64,000 nt of DNA from a bacterium (GTDB lineage: Bacteria > Electryoneota > Electryoneia > Electryoneales > Electryoneaceae): contig JAHLLH010000002.1 of assembly GCA_020444265.1 (NCBI GenBank), positions 423,033 through 487,032 of the forward strand, read 5' to 3'. The position numbers and the translations under genes were made by a program. The notes below the pieces were generated by a model, which was not told where the DNA came from, made no database searches, and saw only the letters and a list, made by a program, of their open reading frames with translations. Positions 53,105 through 63,526 of this stretch are shown here, piece after piece; positions within the stretch are counted from its first letter, which is position 1; each line of letters opens with the position of its first letter.

Positions 53105-55882
53105 ATGGGTATTCGAAACCGTTTCCTTATTCCGCTTATCGTTGTCTTCGTTGCAGTAGGTGTGTCGGTCTTTTTTATCATGCGGAGCACCAGCCTAAGA
53201 AGTTTGGAAAAGGACCTGGATCAACAGTTTGGATTGAACCAGAAAGAAGTAAACAGCGGTATTGCTCAGATTTCGCATCAGGCTTTGGAGATCGCCAGCC
53301 TCTTCTCAAGATTGCCGGAAGTAGTCACCAGTTATGAAACGATTGAGAGTGCAAATATCGACGACCCTTATGATGCAACTGTCCAGGAACAACGCGAGAA
53401 ATTGCGTGAGTTCATGGCAAGCTACAAAAAGGGGTACAAAGAAAACCTTGATGGGGCACAGCTCAAACTGCACTACCACCTGATGAATGGTCGCAGCTTC
53501 CTCCGTGTCTGGCGAGAACACCAGACAACGAAGGGGGAAGATCTTTCGGATGATTTGCGATCCTTCCGGAAAACGGTTCAAACAATCAATAGTGGTTCCC
53601 ATAAACCGATTTCTGGGATTGAAATCGGAAGGGGCGGATTCGCTCTTCGTGGCCTCGCCCCAGTGACCACGAACAGCGGAAAACACCTCGGTTCCGTAGA
53701 AATGTTGTTCAGTTTCGATCAGTTGACTTCGACCGTAAAAACATCCGACAGACAAGAGTTTGCGGTCCTGATGAACAAGAGTGAGCTTGAGATTGCCCGC
53801 TCTCTGCAAGACACCTCTAAGTATCCGATCCTCGGTGATGACTACGTGCTGATCACAGCATCAAACAGTGATCTCTCCAGATCCCTGCTTACCTCTAAGA
53901 TGCTGCAGGCTGGCAGAGAGGGGATTTCACCTGTATTCAAGAAAAAGAACTACTGGGTCAAGACCTTCCCGATCCGCGATTTTGAAGGAACACAGGTTGG
54001 TGTGTTCGCAGACATTCGCAATGTCGGGATTCAGCTTGCGGACTTGCATCGGTCCACAACCTCCACTCTTCTCATTCTTCTTTTTGCACTGGGTGTCGTT
54101 GCAGCAGTCGTTGTCCCGATCGTGACCCGCATTACAAATCGCATCAAGCGGGTTCAGGATGCAGCGAATCAAATTGCGCTGGGCAATGTCAATATTGAGA
54201 TCGGCGACACTGGAACAGATGAGATTGGCAAGCTAGCCGATGCATTTCGCACAATGGTGGAAGCTCTTCGATCAAAATCCGAGGCGGTAGTTGCCTTTTC
54301 GAACGGCGATCTGACTGCAGATGTGAACGTTGCATCCGATGAGGATGACCTTGGCCATGCACTTGTTCAGATGCGTTCCATCATGCAGAAGCTTGTAAAG
54401 AACCTCGAATCGCTGGCGTTGGAGCATCAGCAAGGTGATGTTGAGGCCCGGGCTGAAACCGCTGGTTTATCTGGCGCCTACCTTGAACTCGTGGAAAACG
54501 TCAATGGCGCGTTCGAAGCCATTGCGAATCCGGTGGTCGAGGCGATTGGCATCATGAACGAGTACGCTGAAGGGAAGGTCGACAAGGTTTTGCGTGACCT
54601 TCCCGGCAAGCAGATTATCCTGACCAAAGGCTTGAACAACATTCGTGGGTCCATTCGTGCGGTCATCAAGGAGACGATTGATCTGGCACGATCCGCAAGG
54701 GAGGGCAACCTCAAGGACCGTGGCGACACAACGGTTGTCGAAGGGGCGTATCGCGAGATCGTCGAGGGCATCAACGGAACGCTTGACTCGATCCTCGAAC
54801 CGATCAACGAAGCTGCTGCGGTTCTGGAACGGATGGCGGAAGGTGATTTGTCGCCGCGTGTGACGGGTGATTACAAGGGTGACCACGCTCTCATCAAGAA
54901 CCACCTGAACCAGACCCTGGAAGAGTTGAATGAGCTTGTCGGCCAGACCCAACGTGCGGTGCAACAGGTCGCAGAAGGATCCAACCAGGTCAGCCAGTCG
55001 AGCCAGTCCCTGTCACAGGGCGCGACCGAACAGGCGAGTGCCCTCGAGGAGATTTCTTCCTCGATGACCGAGATCGGTTCCCAGACACGTCTCAACGCAG
55101 ACAATGCCGCGCAGGCGAACAAGCTTTCCATCACCTCCAAAGAGTCGGCCCACACCGGCTCCGGACAGATGGACCGGATGGTCAGCGCGATGAGCGAGAT
55201 CAGCGAATCGTCCAGTGAAGTCCAGAAGATCATCAAGGCGATTGACGAGATCGCGTTCCAGACCAACCTGCTGGCGTTGAATGCAGCGGTTGAAGCGGCG
55301 CGTGCCGGAGCGCACGGCAAGGGCTTCGCAGTGGTCGCGGAAGAGGTTCGTAACCTGGCGCAGCGTAGTGCGAAGGCCGCCCAGGAAACAACCGCCCTGA
55401 TCGAAGGATCAGTGGAGAAGACCAAGGCTGGTGAAAAGATCGCCTCCGAAACGGCGGAATCGCTGAGCAGCATTGTCGAGAGCATCACAAAGGTGACCGA
55501 CCTGATTGGTGAGATTGACAGTGCCAGCCGTGAACAGGCACAGGGTATTGACCAGGTCGCCGAAGCACTTGGCCAGGTTGACCAGGTAACCCAGTCCAAC
55601 ACCGCGAGTGCGGAAGAGTCAGCAGCGACTGCTGAAGAGTTGTCCGGCCAGGCCAGTCAGCTCCAGGTGATGCTCTCCCGCTTCATCCTGAGCGAGGGTG
55701 CGCGTCAGCTGATGAGTGCTCCCTCCACACCGCCGTCACGGAAGCACCAGGTAAGGGGTGCCTCCGATGATGGATTCGAGGATAGCTATCAATCGGAGAA
55801 ACCAGCAGCACCGAAGGCAGGCAAAGTGGTCAAGCCGAATGATGTGATTTCGCTTGACGACACCGATTTCGGCGGCTTCTGA
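53105..55882 (+). CDS. Methyl-accepting chemotaxis protein with dCache-type sensor
   Basis: 925 residues from ATG 53105 (AAAGGACG upstream). First helix about 8-27; a periplasmic region of about 290 residues with [17 protein letters not shown], the hallmark of the dCache_3 double Cache domain; second helix about 318-341; HAMP and linker; signalling domain nearly identical to the one at 48638. The C terminus is DTDFGGF, fitting the x-[aromatic]-x-x-[aromatic] CheR/CheB tether. A 401-bp tract (54671-55071) is identical in DNA to the other receptor. Confidence 0.93.
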   Translation: MGIRNRFLIPLIVVFVAVGVSVFFIMRSTSLRSLEKDLDQQFGLNQKEVNSGIAQISHQALEIASLFSRLPEVVTSYETIESANIDDPYDATVQEQREKLREFMASYKKGYKENLDGAQLKLHYHLMNGRSFLRVWREHQTTKGEDLSDDLRSFRKTVQTINSGSHKPISGIEIGRGGFALRGLAPVTTNSGKHLGSVEMLFSFDQLTSTVKTSDRQEFAVLMNKSELEIARSLQDTSKYPILGDDYVLITASNSDLSRSLLTSKMLQAGREGISPVFKKKNYWVKTFPIRDFEGTQVGVFADIRNVGIQLADLHRSTTSTLLILLFALGVVAAVVVPIVTRITNRIKRVQDAANQIALGNVNIEIGDTGTDEIGKLADAFRTMVEALRSKSEAVVAFSNGDLTADVNVASDEDDLGHALVQMRSIMQKLVKNLESLALEHQQGDVEARAETAGLSGAYLELVENVNGAFEAIANPVVEAIGIMNEYAEGKVDKVLRDLPGKQIILTKGLNNIRGSIRAVIKETIDLARSAREGNLKDRGDTTVVEGAYREIVEGINGTLDSILEPINEAAAVLERMAEGDLSPRVTGDYKGDHALIKNHLNQTLEELNELVGQTQRAVQQVAEGSNQVSQSSQSLSQGATEQASALEEISSSMTEIGSQTRLNADNAAQANKLSITSKESAHTGSGQMDRMVSAMSEISESSSEVQKIIKAIDEIAFQTNLLALNAAVEAARAGAHGKGFAVVAEEVRNLAQRSAKAAQETTALIEGSVEKTKAGEKIASETAESLSSIVESITKVTDLIGEIDSASREQAQGIDQVAEALGQVDQVTQSNTASAEESAATAEELSGQASQLQVMLSRFILSEGARQLMSAPSTPPSRKHQVRGASDDGFEDSYQSEKPAAPKAGKVVKPNDVISLDDTDFGGF

Positions 55883-55902
55883 GTCCAGCAAGATGTCAAC
55901 CC

Positions 55903-55937
55903 AACCTCCCGGTGAAGATCACCGGGAGGTTTTTCTT
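55903..55937 (+). terminator. Terminator after the second chemoreceptor
   Basis: AACCTCCCGGTGAAGATCACCGGGAGGTTTTTCTTT, a stem of about 13 base pairs with a T-rich tail, 20 bases after the stop. Confidence 0.9.
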
Positions 55938-56024
55938 TCTATCGGGTGACAGCTCGGGCTCGACAGGCAGGATGGGCAGGAAGTACCTTGCTCGCAGACC
56001 ACGACCACCTCTCGGGGGAATCCA

Positions 56025-57179
56025 GTGCTGAAGGTGCTCTTCGTTGATGATCAGGTTGAGATGCTGAAACCGCTGCTCAATCTGGTAAAAAACCTTTTGA
56101 AGGATGTCACGATTCTGGCCGAATCATCCGGTGCTGCCGGGCTTGAACGAGCGCGTGTGGACAAACCGGACATGATTTTCCTTGACATCTCGATGCCCGG
56201 GATGGATGGCTACGAAGTCTGCCGCCGCCTTCGTCAATCGACACAGACCGAATCGGTGCCTATTCTCTTCCTGAGCTCCATGGACCTCACCATGAAGGAG
56301 CAGCTGGAAGCGTTTGAGCTGGGGGCTGTCGATTTTCTACGTAAACCGATCCAGTCGGTTGAACTCGCGACACGGATCCGTGTCGTCGAGCGGCTCAACA
56401 ACTACACCCAGCATCTCGAAGAGTTGGTTGCCGAGCAGACACAAAAGATTGAAAAACAACAGCTGCTTGCCGCACGTACCCAACGTCTCGCGGCAATGGG
56501 CACCCTTGCGGCGGGTATTGCGCACGAGATCAATCAACCGCTCAACGCGCTGAAAGTGACCGCCGACGGCCTGCTCTACTGGAAAGATCGGGACGAGCAT
56601 ATCAGCGAAGAAGAAGTATTTGATGGTCTCCGTTTCATCTCCAAGCAATGTTTTCGCATCGAGTCGATCATCAACAATATGCGTGACCTCGTCCAGCAGG
56701 GGAGCGGGGGCGAAATGGTCTCGGTTGACACGCATAATGTCATTGAACAGGCACTCTCGCTGATCGGGCAGCAGCTGATGAGCCACGGTATCGAGATCGT
56801 CAGGCACTTTGAGCAGGGACTTCCCCATTGCTTAGGCAGCCAAACTGCGCTCGAGCAGGTGGTCTTGAACCTGCTGACCAACGGCATGAACGCCCTCGAC
56901 TCGATACAGTCAAATAACAAGCAGCTGGTGATTGAAACACGCTCGGATGCTGAACTGGTTACGATTCGGGTGATTGATAACGGACCGGGTATCCCGGAGG
57001 AGAAGCTGGAAAGTATTTTTGACCCCTTCTATACCTCGTCTCCGGCGACCGAAGGGATGGGTCTCGGGTTGTCTATTACGCAAAACCTTATCGTCAGCAT
57101 GAGAGGTTCCCTGGCGGTTGAAAACGTCGAGGGTGGAGGGGCTTCCTTCATTATTACTCTTCCGAGGGCAAGTGCATGA
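56025..57179 (+). CDS. Hybrid protein: receiver domain followed by histidine kinase
   Basis: 384 residues from GTG (CTCGGGGGAATCCA upstream). N-terminal receiver with Asp54 in IFLDISMPGM and Lys in FLRKPIQ; a coiled coil (about 125-155); HisKA with GIAHEINQPLNAL; HATPase with NLLTNGMNALD, DNGPGIPEEKL and GMGLGLSITQNL. It has no membrane segment, so it is a cytoplasmic phosphorelay kinase driven by another protein, such as a chemosensory or receptor kinase. The regulator gene overlaps its stop by four bases. Confidence 0.92.
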   Translation: MLKVLFVDDQVEMLKPLLNLVKNLLKDVTILAESSGAAGLERARVDKPDMIFLDISMPGMDGYEVCRRLRQSTQTESVPILFLSSMDLTMKEQLEAFELGAVDFLRKPIQSVELATRIRVVERLNNYTQHLEELVAEQTQKIEKQQLLAARTQRLAAMGTLAAGIAHEINQPLNALKVTADGLLYWKDRDEHISEEEVFDGLRFISKQCFRIESIINNMRDLVQQGSGGEMVSVDTHNVIEQALSLIGQQLMSHGIEIVRHFEQGLPHCLGSQTALEQVVLNLLTNGMNALDSIQSNNKQLVIETRSDAELVTIRVIDNGPGIPEEKLESIFDPFYTSSPATEGMGLGLSITQNLIVSMRGSLAVENVEGGGASFIITLPRASA

Positions 57180-58621
57180 AGGTGCTGCTCGCGGAAGACA
57201 GCAGGGAAAGCCGGGAGAGTCTCACACGGTTTCTGACACGATCCGGGCATGAAGTAACCTCCTGTGAGGATGGTCTGGAAGCCTGGCGTACCCTGCAGAA
57301 GGATCCTCACTCCCTCGTTCTGACCGATATTCAGATGCCGAGGCTCAGCGGCCAGGACCTGCTCGCGCGGATCAAGGGGGACGAGTCCCTCAAAAACACC
57401 GAGGTCGTCCTGTTTACCGGTTTTGGCAACATCGGTAGCGCGGTTGAGGCGATGCAGAACGGTGCGCTCGATTACCTGCTGAAGCCAATCAATGTCGAAG
57501 AGCTGACCCTTCTGCTGGAACGTGTCGAATCGATGATGACCTTGCGCACGGAACATCATCAGCTTCGGGAACACTTTGACGAGAAGGTCGGTGAGGCGAC
57601 CCGTGAACTAGAATCCGAGCTTGCCACCACACGAGAAGCGATTGCCCGGCTGATTGGCACCCAGGATATTGTTGTCCATTCTGCTGCGATGCAACAGTTG
57701 CTGAGAACGGCGGAACGTCTACGTGCAAAACCCGATCTGCCGGTGCTGATTGTCGGTGAAACGGGGACCGGAAAAGAACTGATGGCGCGGTTTGTTCACT
57801 ATGGCGACGGCACCGTGACCACACCCTTTGTAGCCATCAATTGTGCGGCGATTAATCCGAACATGTTTGAGAGTGAACTGTTCGGCTACGAGGCGGGTGC
57901 CTTCACCGGGGGCAATCCGAAAGGGCAACCGGGAAAGCTGGAAGCAGCGGACGGCGGGTCGCTCTTTCTGGACGAAATATCAGAGATGAGCCCCGACCTG
58001 CAGGCCAAACTCCTTCGAGTCATCCAGGAACGTGAATACTACCGAGTCGGTGGGGTGACACGGCTGAAGGCCAATGTGCGCATTATCGCAGCCACCAACC
58101 GTGAACTCGAAGATCTAATTGAGCGTAGCGGCTTCCGTCGTGATCTCTACTACCGTCTCAACGTTGGCCTGCTGAAGGTACCGCCGTTGCGGGAGCGACC
58201 TGATGGGATCATGGCCATCGCGCAACGGTTCGTGCAAGATCATCTGGACGAGGGACGGACTCGGTTTACGAGCTTTTCCGATGAGGCGATCAACAAACTG
58301 GTCAACTATGACTGGCCGGGTAACGTCCGTGAGCTGAGAAATGTGATCGACCGGATGGTGCTGCTCTATGATGATGAAGTGGTGCGGCCCGATCACCTGG
58401 AATTTGACGAGTTAACGGGCCCTCAAAGCACGTTGGATAAAGCTGGAGGGGAACTAGGCCCTCCGCTCCCATCCGACCAGTTCGACCTGGATAACCACGT
58501 GCTGGACATCGTCGAAAAGGCGCTGGAGCAACATGAGGGCAACCGCAGTAAAACCGCACGCTACCTCGGGATCAGCCGTGCGGCTCTCTACACCTACCTC
58601 AAACACCTTGAGAAGCGGTAG
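57176..58621 (+). CDS. NtrC-family sigma-54 activator with GAFTGG loop
   Basis: 481 residues: receiver (Asp51 in VLTDIQMPRL), a coiled coil (about 120-155), AAA+ with GETGTGKELMARFV, GYEAGAFTGGNPKGQPG and LFLDEISEMSPDLQAKLLRVIQE, and a Fis-type helix-turn-helix (HEGNRSKTARYLGISRAALYTYL). The sigma-54-contact loop reads GAFTGG instead of GAFTGA, a change at the contact site worth noting. It is the natural partner of the hybrid kinase and a candidate reader of the sites upstream of 46917. Confidence 0.93.
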   Translation: MKVLLAEDSRESRESLTRFLTRSGHEVTSCEDGLEAWRTLQKDPHSLVLTDIQMPRLSGQDLLARIKGDESLKNTEVVLFTGFGNIGSAVEAMQNGALDYLLKPINVEELTLLLERVESMMTLRTEHHQLREHFDEKVGEATRELESELATTREAIARLIGTQDIVVHSAAMQQLLRTAERLRAKPDLPVLIVGETGTGKELMARFVHYGDGTVTTPFVAINCAAINPNMFESELFGYEAGAFTGGNPKGQPGKLEAADGGSLFLDEISEMSPDLQAKLLRVIQEREYYRVGGVTRLKANVRIIAATNRELEDLIERSGFRRDLYYRLNVGLLKVPPLRERPDGIMAIAQRFVQDHLDEGRTRFTSFSDEAINKLVNYDWPGNVRELRNVIDRMVLLYDDEVVRPDHLEFDELTGPQSTLDKAGGELGPPLPSDQFDLDNHVLDIVEKALEQHEGNRSKTARYLGISRAALYTYLKHLEKR

Positions 58622-58838
58622 ACGGTTCTCACCATAACCACGTTTTATCAACTCCAGTCGAGCCACACCTTTTGCGAGAAGGATAACAGGTTCGTAACTT
58701 TCTTCACAAGGTTTCGGCGAGCTAATCGTCCGTGTGGATGTTTCCGTTTCCGGGGGGCACTGGCTGGGATAGCTGGTGGGAGGAGGGGAACCACAGGGGA
58801 AGCTCGGAGAAATCAGTCCCCCATGTCGAGGATTGGAC

Positions 58839-61382
58839 ATGGCCCGGTTGACCCATCCATTCCGCACGACAGAGGGAGAATCGTCCGCGTTGCAGAAGCT
58901 ACGCAGACGTTTTGATCTCTTTCGTGAGCTGCTGGATCGGAACAACCAGGTCCTCCAGATCATCGGCGACATGGAAGAAAAAGCCCAAGGCGAATACCTT
59001 TTTGATCTCACCTATGTCCGGACCATCCTCGAACAGTTGCGGGATGCGGTCCATGCGACTGTTGACCTGCTGATTGACCTTGGTGGACCAGAGTACCAAG
59101 TGCTGAAGGACCGGGCGAACGCGATCGAATCGCAGATTGCCCTGCTGCTGCCGGGCACTCATCCCGTCGAACCCGGCCCGATGGTCCTGCCTTTTTCTCG
59201 CATTGACAGCCGTGACACTTTCCTCGTCGGCAGCAAAAACGCGCAGCTCGGTGAGATGAAACGTCTCGGCCTGAATGTGCCCGAAGGTTTCGCGGTCACA
59301 GCCTATGGCTATCGGTGCTTCCTCGAAGAGAATGGTCTCCAGCAGGAGATCGACGCTCTGCTCGAGGGGTTGGACATTCAGAATCATGATGACCTGGTTG
59401 CTGTTTGTGATCGTCTGAAAGTCATTTTTGAAAAAAGTCAAGTTCCCGGGGACCTCGCCAGCGGGATCCGTGACCAGCACGATGAGCTGCTCAGCAGACG
59501 TGGGGCTGGACGAGTAGCCCTGCGTTCGAGCGCCATCGGGGAGGATTCCCTCTTCAGCTTCGCGGGACAGTACAGTAGTTTCCTCAATGTGCCCCCTGAT
59601 CAACTCCTGAAACGATATCGCGACATCCTTGCAAGCAAATTCTCGCCACGTGCCCTCTTTTACCTGCTGAGCCATTCCATCGGTGAGCAGGAGTTGGCGA
59701 TGAGTGTCGGCTGTATTGAGATGGTCGATGCGATGGTCAGCGGGGTGATGTACACACGTGATCCGATTGATCCGGATGCGGATACCGTGCTGGTGCATGC
59801 GATTTATGGCCTCGGTCCCTACCTCGTGGAAGGAGAGGTCTCGCCGGATGTATTCAAGCTGTGCCGGGAACGAGCCGGGGTGGTGGAGTCGACGATACGG
59901 ACGAAGGCACGGCGGCTTGTCCTCGATCCGGAGGGTGGGGTGAAGGAGGAGCCGGTCCCCGAGGCAGATCGTGACGTGCCCTGTGTGGATGAACGTACCC
60001 TGCAATCTTTGGTCGACATTGCAGCACGTCTCGAGGATCATTATGGTCACGCTCAGGACATCGAGTGGGCGGTGGATCGTGCGACAGGACGTGTTGTCGT
60101 CTTGCAGGCACGTCCCCTGCGCCTCCTCTGCGATCTGCCGGTTTCCGAACGGGTCGATCTGGACGGACTGAAGGTTCTCGCCTCCGGTGGAACCACAGTC
60201 TGCCCCGGTGCAGGTGGTGGCCCGGTTGCTGTGATTCAGAGCGCGGACCAGGTGGGGGAGATCGAACGTGGGTCGGTGGTGGTTGCTCCCAATCCCTTCC
60301 CGGCGTTGGCGCAGGTGCTGGATCGTGCCAGCGCACTGGTTACTGAAATCGGCGGAAGTGCCAGCCACTTGGCATCGTTGGCTCGTGAAAAACGAGTTCC
60401 GACTCTCGTTGGCATTCCCAAACTTCTCGATCGGATGGTGCCGGGAGATGTTGTGACTGTCGATGCGACAGGGATGAGCATCTATGCCGGGATGCAGGAC
60501 GAGTTGATCCAGAACCGTCGCCCGGAGTATGACTTGTTCGAGGATACGGCGATCTATGATCTGCTGCGTCGCCTGCTCGAGATCATCTCCCCGCTGAACT
60601 TGGTCAGCCCGACTGAACCTGACTTTCGCCCGGATCGCTGTGTCACCTTCCACGATATCACTCGATTTGCGCACCAACGCGGCATCGAAGAGGTCTTTCA
60701 CCTCGCGCGGGAAGTGGGTCGTCAGCGGGATGCCGGTGCCATGCTGGATACAGTTTTACCGTTGCCTGTCCATGTTCTCGACCTGGAATCGGTTCTCCCG
60801 GACGGGACCCAGACCTGGTCGAAGGAAAGGGACATTCCGGAGGGTCCCTTCCGTTCATTCTGGAGTGGGATGCTCAAGGAAGGGTGGCCCGGTCATCTGC
60901 CCAACCCGAATCGTTTCATTCCCGTCTCCGCCTCGCATGGCGGCAATTTGCACTCGACTCAGTTTACCGAAAACAGCTTCGCGGTCATCGGACGGGACTA
61001 CGCCCTGGTCAGCCTGCGCCTGGGGTTCCATTTTACCTCGGTTGAGGCGATGGGTTGTGATGAACCGGAGAAAAACTTTGTCCGTCTGCATTACAAGGGC
61101 GGTGGTGCGGCGGCGGATAGACGGCAACGTCGGATTCGTCTCCTCGCCGAACTGCTCAGCCGCATGGGCTTCGAACACATTGTCAAATCCGACTTCATTG
61201 ACAGCGTGATGACCTTCCGTCCACGGGAGGAGATCCTCGAGACCCTGGCCCGTTTAGGGCGGCTCACCCTGATGACCAAGCAGCTGGACATGGCGCTTTC
61301 GAATGACCGTGTCACCGGCTGGTACCGCGAGGACTTCGCCAAACGACTCGGTCTCGCAAGCGAAAGGGTGTTCCCATTATGA
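58839..61382 (+). CDS. PEP-synthase-like protein: ATP-grasp and phosphohistidine domains without the PEP barrel
   Basis: 847 residues from ATG 58839 (GAGG upstream). A helical N-terminal domain (about 1-110) is followed by a PPDK/PEP-synthase ATP-binding region (VALRSSAIGEDSLFSFAGQYSSFLNV and GVMYTRDPID) and the swivelling phosphohistidine domain with GGSASHLASLA, His510. Canonical enzymes then have a TIM barrel that binds PEP; here about 290 residues of other sequence follow (DITRFAHQRGIEEVFHLA, YALVSLRLGFHF). It could phosphorylate a different acceptor or act as a sensor. Its stop overlaps the sensor kinase gene. Confidence 0.82.
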   Translation: MARLTHPFRTTEGESSALQKLRRRFDLFRELLDRNNQVLQIIGDMEEKAQGEYLFDLTYVRTILEQLRDAVHATVDLLIDLGGPEYQVLKDRANAIESQIALLLPGTHPVEPGPMVLPFSRIDSRDTFLVGSKNAQLGEMKRLGLNVPEGFAVTAYGYRCFLEENGLQQEIDALLEGLDIQNHDDLVAVCDRLKVIFEKSQVPGDLASGIRDQHDELLSRRGAGRVALRSSAIGEDSLFSFAGQYSSFLNVPPDQLLKRYRDILASKFSPRALFYLLSHSIGEQELAMSVGCIEMVDAMVSGVMYTRDPIDPDADTVLVHAIYGLGPYLVEGEVSPDVFKLCRERAGVVESTIRTKARRLVLDPEGGVKEEPVPEADRDVPCVDERTLQSLVDIAARLEDHYGHAQDIEWAVDRATGRVVVLQARPLRLLCDLPVSERVDLDGLKVLASGGTTVCPGAGGGPVAVIQSADQVGEIERGSVVVAPNPFPALAQVLDRASALVTEIGGSASHLASLAREKRVPTLVGIPKLLDRMVPGDVVTVDATGMSIYAGMQDELIQNRRPEYDLFEDTAIYDLLRRLLEIISPLNLVSPTEPDFRPDRCVTFHDITRFAHQRGIEEVFHLAREVGRQRDAGAMLDTVLPLPVHVLDLESVLPDGTQTWSKERDIPEGPFRSFWSGMLKEGWPGHLPNPNRFIPVSASHGGNLHSTQFTENSFAVIGRDYALVSLRLGFHFTSVEAMGCDEPEKNFVRLHYKGGGAAADRRQRRIRLLAELLSRMGFEHIVKSDFIDSVMTFRPREEILETLARLGRLTLMTKQLDMALSNDRVTGWYREDFAKRLGLASERVFPL

Positions 61383-63526
61383 AAACCCTTTACGTGCGCC
61401 TGAAACGTCTGCTTCTATCAATGCTCCAGTCACGGCACCTGGTGCCGGTCAGTACGGTTCTCTTTGTTGCCATTTTCCTGGTAACCCTGCTCGTCGGAAT
61501 CGAGAATGCACGGACGATGCGTGAGCGGATCAAACGGGATTATCTCGATCAGCAGGCACTGTTGGCACGTCAGACGACGGCTCGTTTAAGCGAGGAGCTC
61601 GAGACAGTTAAGGCGGAAATTCGCAGTCTCTTCCGCCTGACCATCATCTCGGACAGGCAGGAATACGAGCTGCTGCTGCGGGAAGCATTTTTACGTCTGC
61701 GCGGTCATGGAGTGGTTGAAGTTGGACTGATCGATCCGACCGGGACCATTCACTACGAGCACGAGCCGGGGGCGGAGTATGCAACCGTCGATCTCCAGGC
61801 CCTTGAACGCGGCAGCGGGCATGTTAGAACTCAGGTGATGATCGACCCCACCCACACTCATCATCTTACGGTCTGTACATGGCAACCTGTCCCGCTCGAT
61901 GCAGGGGATGGAACGCTCCCTATCACCAGTTACGCCCATCTGGACCTGGAACGACTGTCACGCTACCTCATGTCGGATGTGCACGGGTTGACCGGCTGCC
62001 AGGCGTGGGTCATCGACCGAAGTGGTCATTACCTCTATCACCCGGACAGCAGTTTGATCGGGGAGACGGTGCTCGATGTGCATGCGGGAAGGCACCCCAA
62101 AACCCACTCCTGTGAATTCGAGGAACTTGTCGCCGCGATGATCGCGGGTAAGCAGGGGCGAGCCGAGGTAAAAAACGGCGTTCTTGTGAGGCGCGATACC
62201 CCGGAGATGCAGCTTTTTGCGTACGCCCCTCTGCTGGCGGGTAGCGGAGAGGACAACCTGTTGGGGTCGCTCGCTTTCGAAACCCCGACCAAAAACGTGG
62301 TTAGCGGACTTGAATCCCTCTACTACCGTCAGTACATCGCAGAGGGGGGATTACTAGCCGGGTTGCTGCTGTTTGGCCTGCTGGTGGCGAGTTATCAGCA
62401 GCGGATGTCACGAAATCTCCGTTCGCTGGTAGGTGAACAGGACCGTATCCTCTCGGGCATTCTCAGCAACTCCGTGGATGCTGTGGTTGTCATTGACGAG
62501 AACGATAACATCCAGATGTGGAACCGTGGCGCACAGCTCATCTTCGGCTTTGCGCCGGAAGAGGTGCTGGGCAAACCCCTGCAGCTTCTCATTCCGTCAG
62601 ACATTGACGCCGAGGAGGAGCTGGAACAGATCCATGCAGAAATCCTTGAGAAGGGGTATGTCAGCAACTACACCACGCAACGTCTGACAAAGGATGGGCG
62701 ACGAATTACGGTCGATATTTCACGGACTCCTTACCAGTCGCCGGATGGAAGCATCTCCGGCAGCACGGCTGTGATCAAGGACATTACCGAGAAGGTGGAA
62801 CTGGACCAACGGATGTACAACACGGAGAAGCTCGCATCCATCGGTCTGCTGGCAAGCGGAGTAGCGCACGAAATCAACAACCCGTTGACGATCGTCCTCG
62901 GCATTGCTGACCTGATGAAGGAGAATGTTCCGGAGGGTAGCGATGCCCGCCGTGACCTCGAAATGATCGAGGAGAATGCCAACCAGGCGCAAAGAATTGT
63001 CCAGGACCTGCTCAACTTTTCCCGGGTCAGCGAACGGGTTGAGGGGCAAACCGATGTCCGAACTGTGATTCGCAAACTGGTCGAGTTTGTTCAGCACACC
63101 AAGCTCAACGGCGATGTGGAGATTACCATCGATTTGCCCAGGGAACTGCCGCCGATTCTCGCTGATCCTCGTGAGTTGCAGCAGGTGCTGCTGAACCTGA
63201 TCAACAATTCAATCGCCGCTGTCGACCCGAAAGCAGGGACTATCCACATTTCGGCTTTGTACGAGGATGGTGAGGTGATTGTCGGGGTGCACGACAACGG
63301 GAGGGGTATCCCGGAAGAGATTCAACCACGCATCTTCGACCCCTTCTTCACAACGAAAGAGGTGGGCGAAGGAACCGGGCTCGGGTTGTCGCTCTGCTAT
63401 GGAATCGTGCGAAAGTGGGGCGGTGATATCCGGTTCGAGAGCCCGAGCACCCTTGGCGAGGATGAGGACATTTCCGGCACTACCTTTCTACTTAGCATTC
63501 CTGCAAACGGGGGAGAGCAGGCATGA
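61379..63526 (+). CDS. Membrane sensor histidine kinase with Cache and PAS domains
   Basis: 715 residues. First membrane helix about 23-42, a periplasmic Cache-type region of about 280 residues, second helix about 322-341, then PAS (DAVVVIDENDNIQMWNRGAQLIFGF), HisKA with LASGVAHEINNPLTIV, and HATPase (NLINNSIAAVDPK, DNGRGIPEEIQ, GTGLGLSLCYGIV). It senses an extracytoplasmic signal and phosphorylates the regulator overlapping its stop. It overlaps the PEP-synthase-like gene upstream, suggesting one operon and a shared purpose. Confidence 0.93.
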   Translation: MKTLYVRLKRLLLSMLQSRHLVPVSTVLFVAIFLVTLLVGIENARTMRERIKRDYLDQQALLARQTTARLSEELETVKAEIRSLFRLTIISDRQEYELLLREAFLRLRGHGVVEVGLIDPTGTIHYEHEPGAEYATVDLQALERGSGHVRTQVMIDPTHTHHLTVCTWQPVPLDAGDGTLPITSYAHLDLERLSRYLMSDVHGLTGCQAWVIDRSGHYLYHPDSSLIGETVLDVHAGRHPKTHSCEFEELVAAMIAGKQGRAEVKNGVLVRRDTPEMQLFAYAPLLAGSGEDNLLGSLAFETPTKNVVSGLESLYYRQYIAEGGLLAGLLLFGLLVASYQQRMSRNLRSLVGEQDRILSGILSNSVDAVVVIDENDNIQMWNRGAQLIFGFAPEEVLGKPLQLLIPSDIDAEEELEQIHAEILEKGYVSNYTTQRLTKDGRRITVDISRTPYQSPDGSISGSTAVIKDITEKVELDQRMYNTEKLASIGLLASGVAHEINNPLTIVLGIADLMKENVPEGSDARRDLEMIEENANQAQRIVQDLLNFSRVSERVEGQTDVRTVIRKLVEFVQHTKLNGDVEITIDLPRELPPILADPRELQQVLLNLINNSIAAVDPKAGTIHISALYEDGEVIVGVHDNGRGIPEEIQPRIFDPFFTTKEVGEGTGLGLSLCYGIVRKWGGDIRFESPSTLGEDEDISGTTFLLSIPANGGEQA

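Noticed and set aside
58899-60701. A 600-codon open frame opposite the PEP-synthase-like gene
   Set aside because: The sense strand carries clear ATP-grasp and phosphohistidine motifs. The antisense product shows no domain or signal and has typical shadow composition.
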